A stretch of DNA of 64,000 nucleotides from Thereva unica (taxonomy: Eukaryota; Arthropoda; Insecta; Diptera; Therevidae), in NCBI GenBank assembly GCA_949987705.1, contig OX465283.1:134504101-134568100 (forward strand), given 5' to 3'. A program made the translations under genes and the position numbers. The notes beneath the pieces are model-generated. The model had not been told where the DNA came from and did no database searches. It was given only the letters and a program-made list of their open reading frames with translations. Of the stretch, positions 21,791 to 32,313 are shown in pieces. Every line of letters begins with the position of its first letter. Position 1 is the first letter of the stretch.

Positions 21791-21846
21791 ACCCAGCTTC
21801 TCTACACTCCTTACTATTGTCTATAGCATGCGCCCCACGTTTTTTC
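21747..21846. repeat. Short palindrome with GTGGGGCG core
   Basis: AAAAAACGTGGGGCGCAT at 21747 faces ATGCGCCCCACGTTTTTT near 21827, an almost perfect inverted repeat around ~60 bp. The core resembles the palindrome ends at 7931/7995 and the remnant at 28500-28570. Confidence 0.6.
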
Positions 21847-22499
21847 GTTTAAAATCTTACAAATATTTTCATTAGCTACTACAAATTCCCAATCACAAAT
21901 TTTCAGCACTATCTGTATGGTGTTAGGAATATATTTGAGGTTCTAAATCTGCATGGGGCTAGGAGAAAATATTTTATACTTTTTAGTTCGTTATAAAAAC
22001 GAGCTATATTAAAAAGTTTTTTTATCTATATAATTATTTTCTGCTTTTTAGTCTTGTGTGTAACATTTTGCAATCAATTTTTAATATCTTGATGATATTA
22101 TGACGGATACATGCGGATAATTATTACCTAGATCTACTAATAATATACCAATCTGAAATTTAAAATGAAGAAGTAAGTTAAATTTATTTTATATGATTTT
22201 TATTTCAATAATAGCTGCGTATCTTTTCTGATCATTTTTACTATTTCCACTAGTGAGAACTCGCAACTACTCTTTTACTGAAAAGCGGTTAGATCTCTTT
22301 TGATTGTATTTAACTGTTTTCTTCATATAAAAACATCTATAAATTAAATTTCAGTGGCAATTATCTAAAATTTTTATTTTTCATTTTTCTTGAAAAATTT
22401 ACCGTATTAATTTCCATTATGTAACTGGTGTCCATATTAAATTTTGAATTATGTCACATAGCTTATTTTATTCTACATGGCATGTCCTAGCGACATAGC

Positions 22500-23020
22500 C
22501 TATTGTATTCTACTTATGATGCCCCTTCATATGATTCCCTTGTCGAGGGAGTTGTAAAGAAAACGGTAATCCACCCTATTGAGATGGCCGCCATGGACCT
22601 GACGATATATTGAGCATACTATATTACTTATGGTGTTCTACTACTTTTATTTGATACCCATGTCTCGGGTGTTGTGAAGAAAATGATAATCCGCTCTCTT
22701 GAGATGGCCGCCATGGACCAAACGATATATTGAGTATACTATAATGCTTATGGAGTTCTACTTATCATACCTTTTCAATTGATACCCATGTCGAAGGGGT
22801 TGTGAAGAATATTTGAATCCGCCCTCCTGAGACTGCCGCCATGGATCTAAAGATATGTTGAATATACCATACTGCATTGTCATCGGAGTTAGAACTGTAT
22901 GCAAAATTTCAGGGTGATCGGGTAACCGGAAGTATTCAAAAAATTGATTGCAAGATTTGTACCGGACAAACAGACAGACAACAAAGCGAGCTAATAAAAA
23001 CGTTTTAAAAAAGGGAGATT
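22500..23020 (-). repeat. GGGTATCAAATGAAAGG-family repeat, locus 3 (inverted)
   Basis: Three diverged units lie near 22525, 22640 and 22770, reading (C/T)TTTTATTTGATACCCATG-like on the plus strand, each followed by GAGATGGCCGCCATGGA. It ends with GCAAAATTTCAGGGTGATCGG and ACAGACAGACAAC near 22900-22980. That is the reverse of the TGTCTGTCTG…GCTGAAATTTTGC order seen at the Helitron copies. About 560 bp separate it from gene 1. Confidence 0.65.
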
Positions 23021-23464
23021 TGCTATATGAACAATGATAGTCAGAACATCCCGCTACCACTGTTATCTTGCACCGCACATCCACCAGTCAAGTCGAGATA
23101 GCCAGGCAATAAAGACGTATTTTAATATAACTTGTGTGGCGTATTATTTAGAATATCACAATAACGCCATCGGAAGATGCTTTACTTTTTGCTATGGCTA
23201 TGGCGGCTTTTATCTGTTCTTTAGTACATATTTTCACAACGACACTGAAACTCCTCTAAATAAATATAATCAACAAACAAAACCAACTCGATTTATTTAC
23301 AAAGTTACTGCCTTATCATCTATACTTTGATGGGGTCAGTGTTGGATCAAGATTATATAAGAACAAGCACGATGAAACTTATTATACGAGTATATAATCA
23401 ATTCTCATTCCTCACAAATATAAAATAATAATAAATAATTTCTTTGTTTCACTTGGTGTTGAAA

Positions 23465-23505
23465 TTATCTCCAATCTCTTTGACTTGGACTTCCAACTAT
23501 AAAAA
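23465..23505 (+). promoter_or_regulatory. Gene 1 core promoter: GATA-type site and TATA box
   Basis: TTATCT at 23465-23470 (AGATAA on the other strand) and TATAAAAA at 23498-23505 lie ~75 bp before the start codon at 23580. The block from GAAATTATCTCCAA to GTGTGTAGTTTAAATACAAAATG is nearly the same before genes 1-3 and recognisable before genes 4 and 5. The farther-upstream ATCTTATCTTAT block found at genes 2-5 is not preserved here. Confidence 0.65.
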
Positions 23506-23579
23506 GGATTTTAAATACAATCTGGCTGATTAGTTTACGCTCGGTTTTCCGACTAGAAAGTGTGTAGTTTAAATACAAA

Positions 23580-24776
23580 ATGAAGTTTTCAATTGTAGCT
23601 TGGTGTTTAGTTTTTACATTTTATAAAAATACTGCCAATTCATTAGCTTGTTCTATTGAATTAGCGGAGTATCAGCCAACAGCTATAGGACTTCGTTCTT
23701 TCGGAGATAATTTCATAATTTCGAATTTAGAAAACACCAGAGAAATTTCTGCAACAAGAAGTATTTTTCTATATTGCGAATCGTTTAGATATAGAGAGCA
23801 TAAGTTTTCAAATAGTGATCATGAAATATACTGCAATAAGCAAGGTGAACTTATTATATCAATTGAAAAAGATTGGTATGATTATTACGACACATATCTA
23901 AAGTGCGAGAATGAACTATCGTTTTATCAGGTAGAGAGTAAATATTGTAATCATCAAGCATTTGCATTTGGTGCAAAAATAAGAAATGAGTCAGTTGTCC
24001 TTGCTGAAGTTTGTTATAATTTTGACAGTATGAACTTAGAATATCTTCATTATACGACGTGCAGGCGAAGCAATTTACTCAATAAGCAAATTGATCATAA
24101 TCCAAATTCTGCAAATGTTGGTGAAAAGATTGCCAAAGATAAATTTACATTTGACTATCAAAACAATTTTGCTATAAACATTAAAAATAAATTAAAAATT
24201 CAAAAACCTCAAGTGAAATTGATCGACTATGAATTAGGTGAACTTGTTGCAGCCACAAATTTTAACAACATTCTCAAAAATTTGACTCAAAAAAACGATT
24301 TACCACTAGTGCCGTGGTGGAAACCATTAAAAGACGGAAATTGGATAACCTATCAAGAAAATTTAAAAACTTATACGCGCAATCAAAACTTTAGTGTTTT
24401 TACGGGGACATCCCATAAGGTATCATATCCAGAAAATTTCTTATGCAGTGCTGATGTTGATCTTACATACGAAATAAATTCCGGAGAAAACAATATACCA
24501 CTGTACATTTGGAGTTATATGAAGATGAGAAATGAAACAAATAATCCGAACGATGTGGTTATAATTGGGTTAAATACGCCATTTTTTGAACCTTCGCTAA
24601 TTTTGTGCACTGACATATGCTCCGGCATAGCTTGGCTAGAAGAACTAGAGGTGACAAGAAAAATGCAAGCTTTTGGATATATATTTTGTTGTGATCCAGG
24701 TGAAGTTGGAACAATTTTGGATGGATTCCCAAAAAAAGTGTCATTCTCTGATAATAAATTAAAACCAAATATTTAA
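23580..24776 (+). CDS. Secreted dsRNase-like pseudonuclease, gene 1 of five
   Basis: A 398-residue, single-exon protein with a signal peptide (1-~21, MKFSIVAWCLVFTFYKNTAN). The N-terminal Cys-rich domain has Cys at 24, 66, 85, 109, 123 and 145. The C-terminal Endonuclease_NS domain (~185-385) carries FTGTSHK (274-280), IPLYIWSY (306-313), VIIGLNTPFF (327-336), LCTDIC (342-347) and GYIFCC (366-371), all matching insect gut/saliva dsRNases. Aligned without gaps to that family, the RGH motif reads L219-G220-E221, the metal-binding Asn is K251, and the catalytic Glu is Q259, so hydrolysis is not expected. The fold is sure; function is inferred (nucleic-acid binding or another secreted role). Gene 1 has an extra Cys at 161. 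From codon ~166 it is identical to gene 2. Poly(A) signal AATAAA near 24804. Confidence 0.88.
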   Translation: MKFSIVAWCLVFTFYKNTANSLACSIELAEYQPTAIGLRSFGDNFIISNLENTREISATRSIFLYCESFRYREHKFSNSDHEIYCNKQGELIISIEKDWYDYYDTYLKCENELSFYQVESKYCNHQAFAFGAKIRNESVVLAEVCYNFDSMNLEYLHYTTCRRSNLLNKQIDHNPNSANVGEKIAKDKFTFDYQNNFAINIKNKLKIQKPQVKLIDYELGELVAATNFNNILKNLTQKNDLPLVPWWKPLKDGNWITYQENLKTYTRNQNFSVFTGTSHKVSYPENFLCSADVDLTYEINSGENNIPLYIWSYMKMRNETNNPNDVVIIGLNTPFFEPSLILCTDICSGIAWLEELEVTRKMQAFGYIFCCDPGEVGTILDGFPKKVSFSDNKLKPNI

Positions 24777-24864
24777 AGTTAAATTTTACTTGTGAGTTAT
24801 AAAAATAAAGAATGTCACGTTATATTTTATTTTGTTTTCGTACAAATACATATTCTCTTTCATA

Positions 24865-25030
24865 ATCAGGAGCTCCACAGCCTATTGCTGGCCTTGGCTG
24901 CCTCCAGCATTTGCCTCCATAATTCTCGAAGCCTGGCCCAACTTTTCCAGTTTCTTATATCCAACTGTCTCAAGTCAACCTCGACGTCATCTATGTATCT
25001 TTTCTTAGGGCGACCGTGGGGCCTTTTGCA
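24865..25030 (-). pseudogene. LINE ORF C-terminal fragment, copy A
   Basis: The minus strand reads KRPHGRPKKRYIDDVEVDLR…NWKSWARLRELWRQMLEAA. That is the Arg-rich C-terminal tail seen after RT in APE-type LINEs (compare GRPRRRWIDSV in the intact LINE at 46586-49663). Only the last ~50 codons remain. It lies directly behind the poly(A) region of gene 1. Confidence 0.75.
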
Positions 25031-25207
25031 CTAAACTACAAGTACTTGTATTACAAGCGATTTTTTACATTTTACAAATTCTGTTGCACAAAGCTACAAG
25101 CCCGCCCCTCAACTTACAAGTGTAGAGAGCGAATTTTACAAGTGGGATATTCCGATTTCCCTAGTTTCTGTTGCACGAAACTACAAGTGTAAGTTCAATT
25201 AGACTTA

Positions 25208-25611
25208 GGGCTGGTTTCACAGTGCGAACTTAAGTTTTCCTTAAACTTAAGTAAATTTTTTCACTTAAGTGAAACTTAAGTTAAATTCGGTTTCACAGTG
25301 CAATTTTTTCTTCTGCTTACTATTATATTTGTTTCTTACGGCGGCACTTCAATATTGTAAATTATGAACTTACAATAGCCGAACTTTACATGTAAAATTT
25401 CCTTTTAATCGCGTTTTTCTTGAAATGTACTGGAATCAACTGACGTTTGAATTTTCTATGCATTCTGATTTTAGAAAAACTTAAGTCTAGGGAATTTGCC
25501 ACTTAAGTTACACTTAAGTAAATTTTAAGTAGCAACTGTGAAACAGCCATCCATACTTAAGTTTAACTTAAGTTAATTTTTATACTTAAGTTCGCACTGT
25601 GAAACCGGCCC
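25208..25611. mobile_element. PIF/Harbinger-type MITE, copy A (404 bp)
   Basis: The left TIR GGGCTGGTTTCACAGTGCGA and the right TIR (opposite strand) GGGCCGGTTTCACAGTGCGA are flanked by the 3-bp duplication TTA (25205-25207 and 25612-25614). The interior is rich in ACTTAAGT palindromes. A TWA duplication with GGGC ends is typical of PIF/Harbinger. It sits within a CTACAAGT-rich repeat (25030-25200 and 25615-25690). Confidence 0.88.
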
Positions 25612-25614
25612 TTA

Positions 25615-27548
25615 GACTTGTAGAATTCTTAGTTAAATTTTATAGACAAACTGAGATGTGTAAGACTTTTACAAGTCAGTTAGTGATCACCGGTTTGAGT
25701 TAAAACACCTTTGTAGCTGAAGTGTTTTAAATTAAACAGAAAAATGTTTTTGTTTTTGGGATGAAAATGATAATAAATTTTGAAGCTAGTGATAATGCGC
25801 CTTTCCACACTTGTATTCTTGCTGCAGTATTCTTACCGGTTTTTTGGAAAGGGGTAACAGAATCAAGGAGAATTCTCTGCAAAAAGCGATGAACTTAGAG
25901 AGAAATAGGCAGCACAATTTAAGCCTCCCAGCAGGAAAAAGTGGTCTCTGCGAGTGATGTAGGAATTAATACCCCGGACATGTTTTCCGTTGCCATGCAT
26001 TTAACATTGGCATGTCATTGAAGGAGAGGGCTCCTTCTGACGTCCAAAAGGTCTAAAGAGAGTACTCCTATAGAGCTCCAAATAGATTTCATTTAGGGTA
26101 CTCCCGTGAAACTCGCTGTAGACTGAAATTGGAGATCTCATCCTGAGTATGAAATGGAGGACTTCTTTTTAGCTCGATCTGCAAAAAATATGTGTTCTTC
26201 TTCTAATTTATTAAATTTATTAAGTAACTTTTTTAAAGACGCGAATAATGCATTTTTCATTGCTCTTAGCACTGCGGTTAGATGCAGAGTAACGACATCC
26301 GAATAAAACAGAAGTCCGAGTACTCACGAGTATGAAATAATAAAAAAACAGAAGAGAAGCTCATAGAGTCATATCACCTAATGAAATAAAAACACAGTCG
26401 TTGGTATAAGTTCTCTAATCAATGACTAAGAACGTATTTGGGATGGTTCATTTATTCATCCTTTACGGAGGTCTCCCAAATTACCTGCTGGGCTATTTAT
26501 CGAGCTTCAACTCACTAACACAAATAGCTGAGCAGTTTGTCGGGGTCAGAGACTTTAAGCACTCAATTCGAAATGAGGAGAAAATTACACGCACACATTC
26601 AAGCAGTTAATCAGAATATGCATGCTGACGCCGCGGTAAGAATAAGGGTGTAGAAATCAGGATTGTTGTCAATTCCGTTTGCATACTGCAGAAAGAATAC
26701 TAGTAAAAACTACAATAAATTTAGAGAATAATTTGAAGTGTCAGAAACAGTGATCGAAAAATATTATATACTCTACAGCTCGTCGACGAATTCGTTTTGA
26801 GCATGTTGAAGCGCTGCTGATAAATTAGGAAGCAAGTGACTTCATTTGGAGATTCCGACTTGCTAGACTTGATGCAAAAGGCCAACTGCTTTGAAACCAT
26901 TGGAAATTCCTGGAAAAGCGATTTTTGAAAAATCGCTAACTTGGTTGATTATATGAGGTTTTCTACGCAACCACCAAAAAACATGTCATTATGAAAAACG
27001 TTCGTTCATTGTGACCATTAAAAAAAGCATCTTGTTGATATGCAGGAGCGGATTTTTAAAAATAAAAATATAACAAGAAATATGGTTGTTGATGTAGGTA
27101 CTTAAGTAGACACCCTCATAAAATCGACTAAATTTAAGATTTTTCAAAAATTTCAACGTTCAATTGTTCAATTTCAATTGTTTTTTAAGTTTTCTAAATG
27201 AGTTTTCCAATTAAAAACCTATCTTACAAAAAATGGCACCATTGTTAAATAACGTTAAAAAGAGTAATATATAGATAGATTGTTAATTACTCAAAAAGTA
27301 AGGAACCGATGTTGTTGAAATTTTTTTTACATTCCAGGGACTACATAAACACATCTTCTGCCCTCTATGTGCAGTTATTATGAATAAAGAAATAGTGAAA
27401 ACAACATGATTTGTAAATTTTGGAAGCTGTTTGCAAGGTCGGACTTGCACCTAGTGACATCTAACAGGGACCGAAATTTTAATAACGAATACTTTCTCCA
27501 AGGCATACTTAAAGTTTTGAAAGAAATGTAGAAAAAGTACTTATTTTA
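25615..27548. other. Non-coding spacer, copy A
   Basis: No gene is recognised. A 62-codon frame at 26422-26610, duplicated exactly at 35157-35345, lacks family motifs; its conservation reflects the recent segmental duplication. The spacer runs up to the 5' TC end of the Helitron. Confidence 0.5.
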
Positions 27549-27839
27549 TCTATATAAATATAATTGGAGTGTCTGTCTGTGATTTCAAAATAAGTTTTTT
27601 TTTAATTTTATATGGTTTTTTACATGATTTTAAAACGAAATCACGCATTTTTAAAATTTTTGTGTGTCTGCATGTCTGTATGTCTGTCTGTCTGTTTGTT
27701 CGGGCTAATCTCGGAAACGGCTAATCCGATTGGGATGGGACTTTCACTGGAAGATTCAGTATTTTGGCGGGCATGTTTTAGGCTATTTATATGCACTATA
27801 TATTAGCTCTACCTGTATGTATGTATGGATGTATGTATA

Positions 27840-28590
27840 TAAACAAATCTTGAAAATTGTTTTTGACCCACTTCCATATAACCGATCAGCTTCAAATTTT
27901 GCACACATGCACAGTTCAAGTGACAATGCAATCTGACCATTTTAGAAAAAAATCAAGATGGCCGCTTCAAGATGGCGGCCGAATTTCGCAATTATTCTCG
28001 CTGACCCCCGACATGGGTATCAAATGAAACGGAATGATAAGTATAAGATAATTACCTATTTGGTGTCATTCCAAATTCAAAATGGCGGCCGGAACAAAAT
28101 GGCGGCCAACACAGATAGCGGATTACTTTTTTATTTACATCACGATCGGTATGGGTATCAAATGAAAGGATATAACAAGTAGAATACTATTAGCTGGGTG
28201 GTGCAATTCTAAATTCAAAATGGCAGCCAACACAAAATGGCGGACTACCCATTTTTACAACGCTCTCGGTTTGGATACCAAATAAAAGTGTATGATGAGT
28301 AGACTGCAGTAAGCTGGGTAACCTCATTTTAAATATCGGTCACAACAAAATAACCAAACACATATGTATAGTAAAGTAAAAGGTAGAAAACTAAAAATAT
28401 AGTTTAAAAAACTTAAAAATATGCTTTTGTTTAAAAATGAACTAAAAAGTAAATAATTATATTGAATGAAAACTTTTTTGCTCAAGCCAGTATATTTAGT
28501 ATATGGGGCGCTAGCGAAAAGTGGCAGTAATAATAAAATAAGAATATAGGTAAAGTCCCACGCTTTTTAATATTTCGAAATGTAGGTTAT
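27840..28590 (+). repeat. GGGTATCAAATGAAAGG array and palindrome remnant, copy A
   Basis: The same lead-in and ~120-bp units as 7190-7790 are followed by a left palindrome arm (28385-28510, ending GTATATGGGGCG) and a truncated right arm (AGTCCCACGCTTTTTAATAT near 28555). Its position between Helitron ends suggests that the array belongs to this Helitron family. Confidence 0.8.
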
Positions 28591-29131
28591 TTGGCCAATA
28601 TGAGATCAGGACAGTAGCAGAGATTTCGTCAACTTTACTCACATCAGGAAGAACAGCTCATTCTATGCTTAAGATACCGATCGAAGAAGATCATATGGAA
28701 AATCCTGCGTGGAGCAAATCTAAAAACCTGCGTGGAAAAAATTTAAAGTTTTACAAGACTGCATGATGGCTGTCTGCGAATGCGATGAGTGTACTATGGC
28801 AAATAAAGTATCTATTAACAGAACACCGCGAGATTTAAGATGTAAAAACCTATTATTTTGGGGAGAAACTGTTTTATTGGCATAGATTCGGGGCAAATGT
28901 TGCCAGCTGTCCGGACAAATATGTGGGCCGATGATATTGATGCATTTCAGAAATGATCACTCATTTAGGGACATATTGGAAAACGTCATTTAAAGCAAAA
29001 AATGAGAACGCAATCAGAACACTCAGAATTCTCTCCTTAACATAGGATATACAATAGAAAATGCTCTGAGATTAATGAGAATGATGACAGTGAGCTGCTC
29101 GCTGTTTGAGAAACATGGCACAGCTGAGGCC
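28590..29131 (+). pseudogene. Helitron Pif1-type helicase fragment, copy A
   Basis: Conceptual reading with frameshifts gives EIRTVAEISSTLLTSGRTAHS (helicase motif after Walker A), then CECDECTMANK (Walker B, DEC-T form). Next comes FWGETVLLA…FRGKCCQLSG, corresponding to the LAGDFRQ-type motif III. This order is that of Helitron RepHel helicases. Stops and frameshifts make it non-functional. It runs in the same direction as the Helitron termini, which supports the element call. Confidence 0.7.
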
Positions 29132-30615
29132 TATGGATAAATTTATTTATTTATTTAGTTAACTACAAATAGCCTACGGCTAATACATATATACAGATAT
29201 ATTTATAACATACACAGCCATTCTTATAACTATTATAGATTTTTACACTCACATATAAAGTTAAATATTCCTAACAAGTACATATAAATTTAACCGTCTT
29301 TTGTAGTTATAGCACCGTATCACATTGCAATTATTAAAACAGTTTTCATACATTAACATTTAATTACTATCAAGCCATAAGCCTACTTTTTCCCTAAAAT
29401 TTTTAATTGATCTAACTTGTTTAATTTCGACTGGCACCTGGTTATATAATTCAAGTCCATTATTAAAAACTGATTTTGAACCTTTACTACTATTTACATT
29501 CACAAGATGGAATTGATGTGCTTGTCTAGTAGGGTAATTATGAATATCTGTATTTTTTCTAACCAGACACTCTAAATATTCTGGCAGTAATTTATTTTCT
29601 AATCTATAGATAAATGTTAGAACATCTCTTTTAATTTCATTTTCTATTTTTAAATATCCTAATTCCTTCAGCATACTGTTGATACTTTCACTACGTCTTT
29701 TGTTTAAAACCGCTCTCATTCCTTTATTAAAATTCTTTTGTAGTTTTGTTATCTCCTTCTTATTTGCCATTGTTAGTATCGTAGAACAGTACTTTATATG
29801 TGGCACCAAGATTAATTTAAATAGCAACTCCTTTCCTTTTCTTGAAATGGTTTTTCTTAATTTATACAATAAGTTAACTTTCTTCGCTATTTTTCCACTT
29901 AAGTACTCCACATGATCATTGAAACTTAACATATTATCAATAATTACCCCAAGATATTTGTATTTTCGAACCCATTCCACTTTTGATCCCATAAGTAGAA
30001 CTTCTTGCCCTCTTTCTGCTTCTTCTCTAAATTTTGGCTTTCCTAATACCATACATTTTGTTTTCTGTACATTTACACATAACTGATTCCTACAAAGCCA
30101 CTCATATACAAGCGATAGTTCTTCATTGACTTTGGCGATTACATTCTGTATCTTTTGTCCACATAAATAAATTAATGTGTCATCTGCAAACATGTGTATT
30201 TTACACTGTTCAATCACTCTTCGGAGATCATTTATGTATAATATAAATAACAGAGGTCCCAATTTGCTGCCTAGTGGTACACCATGCTTTACTTCCTTTT
30301 CAATAGACATACTGTCCTTGAATTTCACAGTCTGGCACTGTCCCCTTAGATAATCTTTGATCCGTTCATAGACTCTACCAGTTATATTATACACTTCATA
30401 CAGTTTCTTTAACAACAATTCCCTATTTATTGTTTCAAAAGCTCTTCTGAACACTGCCACTACTCCATTTCCTTTATCCATCGCTCATAACCACTCTTCC
30501 ACCACTAATTGGAGTGCTGATTCCGTACTATGTTGTTCTCTAAATCCCGATTGATGTTCCGTCAACAACCTATTTTCTTTAATATGTTTCATTAAATTAG
30601 ATATATGGATAAATT
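29132..30615 (-). mobile_element. 5'-truncated LINE inside Helitron, copy A
   Basis: The LINE is flanked by a 12-bp target duplication TATGGATAAATT (29132-29143 and 30604-30615). On the minus strand it ends in an (AAAT)n-type tail at ~29144-29155. It contains the RT frame at 29360-30481 plus ~110 bp of upstream RT sequence (reading …LTEHQSGFREQHSTESAL) closed by an in-frame TGA. The 5' truncation removes the endonuclease. Confidence 0.9.
29360..30481 (-). pseudogene. LINE reverse transcriptase (5'-truncated), copy A
   Basis: A 373-codon frame with RT fingers/palm from AFETINRELLLKKLYEV, the HGVPLGSKLGPLLFILYIND block, and the catalytic FADDT at residues 98-102. These are followed by LCVNVQKTKCMVLG, KYKYLGVIIDN and the long C-terminal extension ending in LPxxIKQVRSIKNFREK. 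It resembles jockey/CR1-like LINEs. An in-frame TGA lies immediately before the Met, and upstream RT codons continue to 30603, so the Met is not a true start. It is identical in sequence to copy B (38095-39216). Confidence 0.85.
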
Positions 30616-30940
30616 AGTGATGTCGTATTTAGAGAAGAAGCGTTATATAGATCACGATTTATGGTGGGAGGTATGTAAGAATGACGCGGATATTTTGATG
30701 AGCGATATTTATGACGATTTCGAAAATATCAACTCAACTAAATCGACTCAACTCGGTAATGCCACAAACGTTGTAATACTTACAAGTGAAGCATCTACCA
30801 TCGTTTATAAACAAGCGTTAAAGTGGATTGCTATCCAGTGCCAGTGCGGGCGGTATGACCGGAAACGACGAAACACGAAAACGGGAAGCAGCAACTGTCC
30901 TTTTAAGGATCAAATCAGTAGTATCGTTTTAAAATGTTAG
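30605..30940 (+). other. 111-codon frame in Helitron, unknown
   Basis: MDKLVMSYLEKKRYIDHDLWWEVCKN… is acidic at first, then Ser/Thr- and Lys-rich. Its start lies in the target duplication of the nested LINE. Before the LINE arrived the frame extended a few codons farther 5' (MAQLRP…). I recognise no family. It may be decayed Helitron coding sequence or a captured fragment. It is duplicated at 39340-39675 with one Gly/Ser difference. Confidence 0.3.
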
Positions 30941-32096
30941 CAATCTTCGTCTCAAGCCATGTTCGCCATGGGGCAAGTTCAGTGTGTCAATTATCTGAGA
31001 ACGTCAAAATCTACGAGCACAAGACATATTCTGAATAAAATTGGCTAGGTATCTGTTGTGCACGTAGTATAAAAATTTTCCGATGATTAACCTCGAATTT
31101 TAAAAAAAAGGTGTAGGTAACATATTTTTATAGTCAACTCTCAAGTTTTTTATATATCCAAAATCATGTCTTGCAGATTTGCTCTATGTTTCATTATACC
31201 CTTTTCTTATTCCGGACTATGCACACATAATTTTGTTTTATTAAAAGGCGTTGCGACGCACGTGGGTTTTTGCTAGTTCACAATAAGTTAATTTAAAAGT
31301 TATGCGGTCAACCAATTTGTGAATAAACTCAGGGTGTTCAATTACACCCTAAAACGAAGCGATTACGACAGTAATCTCTCCTATGGGCCAAAAATGCTAT
31401 GAAAACGCTTCACCGACTAGCTTATTAGTTTAAAGCTATTACATTCATCTACATGCTTACAATTTCTATTATTTAATTTAAAGTAATTGGTTTGCTAATC
31501 AACCCGTTATGATGATTTTGGAGTTATATAAACGAAGTTGAGTAAATTTAAGTGAAAAAATTAACTTATAATACTATTAAACAAAGTGGACTTATTCCAA
31601 CCACAACCAAAAAAGTAATTTTATTAATTTTGAAAGTGGTTTAAGTCCACTTTAGCTTATTTTTCGAGTATTGTTTATAAAATGTATTACGTTATATATT
31701 CTAACATGTTTAAGGTCACAAAGGCAGGAAAGCAACTTACCTAATAGCAGTTAACAATATTTTTGAAACAATTCAAACGCAAACCTTTAAATATCTCTAT
31801 TTAAGAATTTGTGTACTTAAACCACTTTCAAAATAAATGGCCCATATTTAAAAATGAATTTGTCACCCTTTCAGAAGATGCTTTAATCCTTTCCTGTTGA
31901 TCTGGCAGTTGTCGTATGCCTTATGTTGCCATAACGACTTAATTGCAACTCCTTAAAAAAACATAAACTATAAAACAAAACCAACTCGTTACTTACAAAT
32001 CTGCTGCCTTATCAACTAAATATACTCTGATGGGCTCAGTGTGCATCAATATAAAATCACAGCCCAATTTTAAATATTAAATTAAACTTAAATTTC

Positions 32097-32239
32097 CTAT
32101 CTTATCTTATATGAGCACAATGAGCACAATGTATATTCTTATTGATAAAAAATATGAGAAAATAACAAACAGTTCCTTTGTGCCGTTTTATGTTGAAATT
32201 ATCTCCAACCTCTTTGACTTGGACTTCCAACTATAAAAA
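32097..32239 (+). promoter_or_regulatory. Gene 2 promoter: tandem GATA-type block, TTATCT, TATA box
   Basis: CTATCTTATCTTATATG (32097-32114) holds two overlapping TTATCT-type sites. A further TTATCT lies at 32199-32204 and TATAAAAA at 32232-32239, ~75 bp before the ATG. All three elements recur at the same spacing before gene 3, and similarly before genes 4 and 5. Binding by GATA factors is an inference from the motif. Confidence 0.6.
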
Positions 32240-32313
32240 GGATTTTAAATACAATCTGGCTGATTAGTTTACGCTGGGTTTTCCGACTAGAAAGTGTGTA
32301 GTTTAAATACAAA

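Larger units (their letters stand above)
27549..31276 (+). mobile_element. Helitron with helicase remnants and nested LINE, copy A (3.73 kb)
   Basis: The 5' end TCTATATAAATATAATTGG follows an A. The 3' end has a small hairpin (GCGTTGCGACGC) a few bases before terminal CTAG (31273-31276), followed by T. There are no TIRs and no target duplication, as expected for insertion between A and T. Inside are a TGTCTGTCTG-rich 5' region, the GGGTATCAAATGAAAGG array (27840-28340), decayed Pif1-type helicase sequence (28590-29131) and a LINE (29144-30603). No Rep domain remains, so it is non-autonomous. Without the nested LINE it would be about 2.26 kb. Confidence 0.85.
24074..31884 (+). repeat. Segmental duplication, copy A (~7.8 kb)
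   Basis: From the middle of gene 1 (about 24074) to the sequence upstream of gene 2 (about 31884), the DNA matches 32808-40619 at a constant offset of 8734-8735 bp. By eye I saw only scattered substitutions, a 4-bp indel near 27390/36128 and microsatellite length changes. The unit contains the gene 3' half, a LINE tail, a Harbinger MITE, a Helitron and a nested LINE. Every nested insertion is shared, so all predate the duplication. Confidence 0.92.

Noticed and set aside
26422..26610. 62-codon frame repeated exactly at 35157-35345
   Set aside because: Its conservation is fully explained by the recent segmental duplication; no domain, signal peptide or promoter.
27958..28182. Small protein with NGGRNKMAAN / YGYQMKGY repeats
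   Set aside because: It is the translation of the dispersed ~120-bp repeat; the other loci are not in the same frame.
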